In this document: in pieces, positions 6,899 through 9,136 of the stretch
Layout of the letters: the number at the start of each line of letters is the position of its first letter
Numbering within the stretch: position 1 is the first letter of the stretch
NCBI GenBank assembly: GCA_030618505.1
Contig: JAUXDF010000098.1
Span: 1-9,136, forward strand
Length of the DNA stretch: 9,136 nucleotides
Reading direction: 5' to 3'
From: Spongiibacteraceae bacterium
GTDB lineage: Bacteria; Pseudomonadota; Gammaproteobacteria; Pseudomonadales; PIVM01
Made by a program: the position numbers and the translations under genes
The notes under the pieces: model-generated
The model's database searches: none
What the model saw: the letters and a program-made list of their open reading frames with translations, nothing else
What the model was told of the DNA's origin: nothing

Positions 6899-7906
6899 GT
6901 GAAAAAAGAACAAGCTGGGCAGCCAAAAAAATCCAGTGTTTCTGTCGCCCTGGCAAGCTGCATGGGGGAGCGCTATATCGGCGAGCAACTCGATAGCATT
7001 GCCAAGCAAACCCGCCCGCCTGATCAGCTCGTTATCAGCGATGATGATTCCACAGACGGAACCATAGATATTGTTAAAGCCTTTCAGAAACGAGTGGATT
7101 TCGAGGTTCTTCTTGTTCAAAACAAACCCCGACTGGGTACCACGAAAAATTTTGAACAGGCCGTATCCTTGTGTGATAAAGACATCATCTTCCTCGCTGA
7201 CCAGGATGATTATTGGGTCGAGAATAAGATCGAGTGTCAACTTGAAGCGCTGGACTCTCACCCTGAGGTAGGCATGGTCTTCAGCAACGGCACCGTTACC
7301 GATGGGAAATTACAGTCTCGAGGTTACGATCTGTGGCAGGCACTTGAGTTCACTGACAGAGAACAGCAGATGGTATCGAACCATCAAGCAGTGGAAGTCT
7401 TTCTTCGCCGCTGGGTAGCCGCCGGCACTACTATGGCCTTTCGATCCTGCTACAAGCCACTACTGGGCTCTTATCCGGAGGTCTGGGGTAGCACCCATGA
7501 TGCCTGGATCGCCTTTATGATCACTGCCGTATCCGATTGCATGATCGTTTCCGACAAGCTAATCCTCTATCGCTTTCATGGTAACAACCAGGTTGGCATT
7601 CACCGCTTTAACCTGCTTGACCAATACCAACAAGCGAAAAAACAGCTAAAAGAGGGGGCAATCGTCAAGGAAGAGACATTTTTTAAAATTGCCCTGGAGA
7701 AACTGAAAGACCAGAAAATTGACCCCAAAGTGCTTGCCCTGATCGAATCGAAAATTGATCACTGCCATATTCGTAACCAGATGCCCGGCTCTTTAAGTAA
7801 GCTGCCTAGTCGGCTGCCGGCAATTGTCGGGGAGTTAAGCAGTGGCCGCTATGGCCGCTTTGCCTACGGCGTACGGAGTATGGCTCAGGATATTTTGTTG
7901 CGATAG
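6899..7906 (+). CDS. Glycosyltransferase family 2 (DQDD subtype)
   Basis: A second cytoplasmic GT-A enzyme of a different subtype from its upstream neighbour. SVSVALASCMGERYIGEQL (13-31) opens the Rossmann-like fold, and QLVISDDDSTDGT (43-55) is the nucleotide site. FLADQDDYWVENK (98-110) is the signature of the DQDDxWxxxK subgroup, whose Asp residues bind the metal and diphosphate. GTTMAFR (176-182), HDAW (200-203) and YRFHGNNQVG (224-233) complete the active site. A C-terminal extension (about 235-335) is helical and basic. The length of 335 is usual. Members make many surface glycans, including galactosyl and rhamnosyl linkages, so the sugar cannot be read off. The GTG start is supported by AAAGG (6887-6891) seven bases upstream. 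A 149-base gap after the previous gene holds no clear terminator, so the two are probably co-transcribed. Confidence 0.93.
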   Translation: MKKEQAGQPKKSSVSVALASCMGERYIGEQLDSIAKQTRPPDQLVISDDDSTDGTIDIVKAFQKRVDFEVLLVQNKPRLGTTKNFEQAVSLCDKDIIFLADQDDYWVENKIECQLEALDSHPEVGMVFSNGTVTDGKLQSRGYDLWQALEFTDREQQMVSNHQAVEVFLRRWVAAGTTMAFRSCYKPLLGSYPEVWGSTHDAWIAFMITAVSDCMIVSDKLILYRFHGNNQVGIHRFNLLDQYQQAKKQLKEGAIVKEETFFKIALEKLKDQKIDPKVLALIESKIDHCHIRNQMPGSLSKLPSRLPAIVGELSSGRYGRFAYGVRSMAQDILLR

Positions 7907-7984
7907 TTTTTATGGGCTGTTGACAGTTACTTATAGCTAACTGCTCCAGAGTCAAGATTATCTGAAAAATCAAGTTGGAATACT

Positions 7985-8101
7985 ATGAACAAGATGTTTC
8001 CTGATTTCTATCTTGCTGGCGCTCCCAAGTCAGATACAACGCCTCTAGCCTAAACAAAACACAATAACAAATCACTTCCGACGAGTGAGAAAAACTATTA
8101 A
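7985..8101 (+). pseudogene. Relic of a PAPS-dependent sulfotransferase gene
   Basis: ATG at 7985, with a GGA eight bases upstream, opens a 22-codon frame that stops at TAA 8051-8053. Its residues PDFYLAGAPKSDTTPLA match the start of bacterial sulfotransferases, whose first strand runs into the 5'-phosphosulfate loop G-x-x-K-[SC]-G-T-T. The loop Gly is Asp here, which should harm PAPS binding. Reading on in the same frame past the stop gives HNNKSLPTSEKNY, which recalls the family's next conserved stretch (QHPDIFLP..KE..YF) with two residues lost between TT and His. The frame then ends in TAA at 8099-8101, overlapping the flippase ATG. Only about 35 of the usual 250-300 codons remain. The first part is a confident motif match; the continuation is inference. 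Confidence 0.6.
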
Positions 8102-9136
8102 TGAGTAAAGTTAGAGACCAGCAATATCTGATAAATATTTTTCGCATCCTCATGTTCAACGGTGGATCTCACCTCATTCGCCTTATCATTGTTCCTTTGT
8201 CACTCGGCTATCTAGATGCAACAAGATATGGCCTCTGGCTGGTCATCAGTTCAGTTTTTGCCACAATGGGCTCTTTTGATTTCGGGTTGGGTAATGGACT
8301 TCGTAATAAGCTATCTATAGCCTTGGCCACAAAAGATATGGGGCTGGCAAAAAAATATATTAGCACCGCATACTTTTTAATTACAGCAACAAGTTTAACC
8401 TTGCTAGCCCTAGCCATTATCTCCCATCAATTTGTCAACTGGGGTGAGCTATTCAATGCGCCGAAGGACATGTTGACTGAATTTAATAAAGCATTTATTT
8501 TGTGCATTACGTTCTATTTCATGAATTTTATCTTCAATCTAATTATCAGCATTTTAACCGCAGACCAGCAAATTGGCCTGAGCAGAATCTACGATTTGTT
8601 ATCCAGCCTGTTAGTGCTTATTGTTATTTATTTACTGAAAACATTTACACAATCTTCCTTTCTATATCTTTGTATGGCGATGATTATCCCCCAGCTTGCT
8701 GTTTTAATTAGTATGAATGCATACATGTTTATTACACGGTATCGAAAAATATCGCCTTCTTTGTCTAGCATTCAATTTAGTCTCGGAAAAGATTTGGCAG
8801 GGCTGGGAGTCAAGTTTTTCGCTATACAAATTTCTGTAGCGATTGTGCTCTCTACCGACAATATCATTATCACTACACTTATTGGGCCTGAAGCAGTCAC
8901 ACCGTACAATATTGCTTTTCAATATATGACCATTACTCTACTGTTGTTTAACGTCATATTAGCGCCTTCCTGGTCAGCATATACGCAAGCGGCTGCACAA
9001 AACGACCATGCGTGGATCATTAGAACAATTTTTCGCTTGCTGGGTGTTTGGGTGATGATGTTACCCGTTATTGTCGTTTTTGGTCTGATATCGAAAACAG
9101 TCATTGCGCTGTGGATAGGCGATCAGATTGCCGTTC
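8101..9136 (+). CDS. Wzx/RfbX-type polysaccharide flippase, 3' end outside window
   Basis: The frame is open from ATG 8101 to the window edge, giving 345 codons of a protein that normally has about 400-480. It is an inner-membrane transporter that flips undecaprenyl-diphosphate-linked oligosaccharide to the periplasm (MOP exporter superfamily, polysaccharide transport family). The N-terminus reads FRILMFNGGSHLIRLIIVPL, then YGLWLVISSVFATMGS (43-58) and the hallmark DFGLGNGLRNKL (60-71). Repeated hydrophobic helices follow at about 90-106, 132-152, 169-182, 196-212, 235-250, 272-292 and 315-332. LAPSWSAY, encoded around 8965, is another typical Wzx string. The ribosome-binding site is weak (GAGTGAG about 10-16 bases upstream). 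The gene immediately follows the sulfotransferase relic. It sets the context of the two GT2 genes as a Wzx/Wzy-dependent glycan pathway. Its A+T richness is usual for wzx genes and hints at horizontal transfer. Confidence 0.92.
   Translation, partial: MSKVRDQQYLINIFRILMFNGGSHLIRLIIVPLSLGYLDATRYGLWLVISSVFATMGSFDFGLGNGLRNKLSIALATKDMGLAKKYISTAYFLITATSLTLLALAIISHQFVNWGELFNAPKDMLTEFNKAFILCITFYFMNFIFNLIISILTADQQIGLSRIYDLLSSLLVLIVIYLLKTFTQSSFLYLCMAMIIPQLAVLISMNAYMFITRYRKISPSLSSIQFSLGKDLAGLGVKFFAIQISVAIVLSTDNIIITTLIGPEAVTPYNIAFQYMTITLLLFNVILAPSWSAYTQAAAQNDHAWIIRTIFRLLGVWVMMLPVIVVFGLISKTVIALWIGDQIAV

Noticed and set aside
6890..6901. GGTAGCAGCGTG, partly like ops
   Set aside because: It spans the ribosome-binding site and GTG start of the second GT2 gene, lacks the leading GGC and is too close to the coding start to act as a leader element.
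7920..7943. Perfect -35 hexamer TTGACA with a CAGTTA/TAACTG hairpin
   Set aside because: No -10 hexamer lies 16-18 bases downstream, and the hairpin is short and has no T-run, so neither a promoter nor a terminator can be supported.
1..9136. CRISPR arrays, tRNA/rRNA genes, intact insertion sequences, toxin-antitoxin or defence genes
   Set aside because: Looked for and not seen: there are no regularly spaced repeats, no tRNA-like cloverleaf, and no transposase or nuclease motifs in any gene.

Overview
The window looks like chromosomal DNA of a free-living, probably marine or aquatic gammaproteobacterium. This is inferred from a Mip/FklB-type lipoprotein isomerase, short palindromic dispersed repeats with GTCATTCC-type ends, and an accessory polysaccharide locus. 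No ribosomal or other marker gene is present, so the genus cannot be named. Base composition drifts toward A+T on the right, most clearly in the flippase gene and the intergenic stretches.

Left part (1-1119): a palindromic dispersed repeat lies upstream of a gene for a lipid-anchored FKBP-type peptidyl-prolyl isomerase. That gene converges on the next one across a two-hairpin repeat that probably stops transcription from both sides.

Middle part (1120-5325): two large multi-pass membrane proteins are transcribed divergently, one on the minus strand (537 aa) and one on the plus strand (643 aa). Both look like members of the broad GT-C class of lipid-linked sugar transferases. The call is firmer for the plus-strand protein (TMTC/PMT-like motifs) than for the minus-strand one. 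They are separated by 660 bases with no convincing gene, but with several short minus-strand open frames and a repeated AATGTACA motif just ahead of the plus-strand gene.

Right part (5326-9136): a 500-base leader carries an extended -10 promoter candidate and an ops/JUMPstart-like sequence. A plus-strand surface-glycan gene group follows: a rhamnosyltransferase-like GT2 enzyme, a second GT2 enzyme of a different subtype, a short relic of a PAPS-dependent sulfotransferase gene, and the first 345 codons of a Wzx/RfbX-type flippase that runs off the window. The expected joint role is to build an oligosaccharide on undecaprenyl carrier lipid with the GT2 enzymes and flip it to the periplasm for O-antigen, capsule or exopolysaccharide assembly. 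The GT-C-like proteins could add decorations on the periplasmic side, but nothing in the sequence ties them to the same glycan.

I do not see a new defence system, CRISPR array, RNA gene or intact mobile element. The points most worth a second look are the sulfotransferase relic, the ops-like leader and the unexplained 2734-3393 interval.
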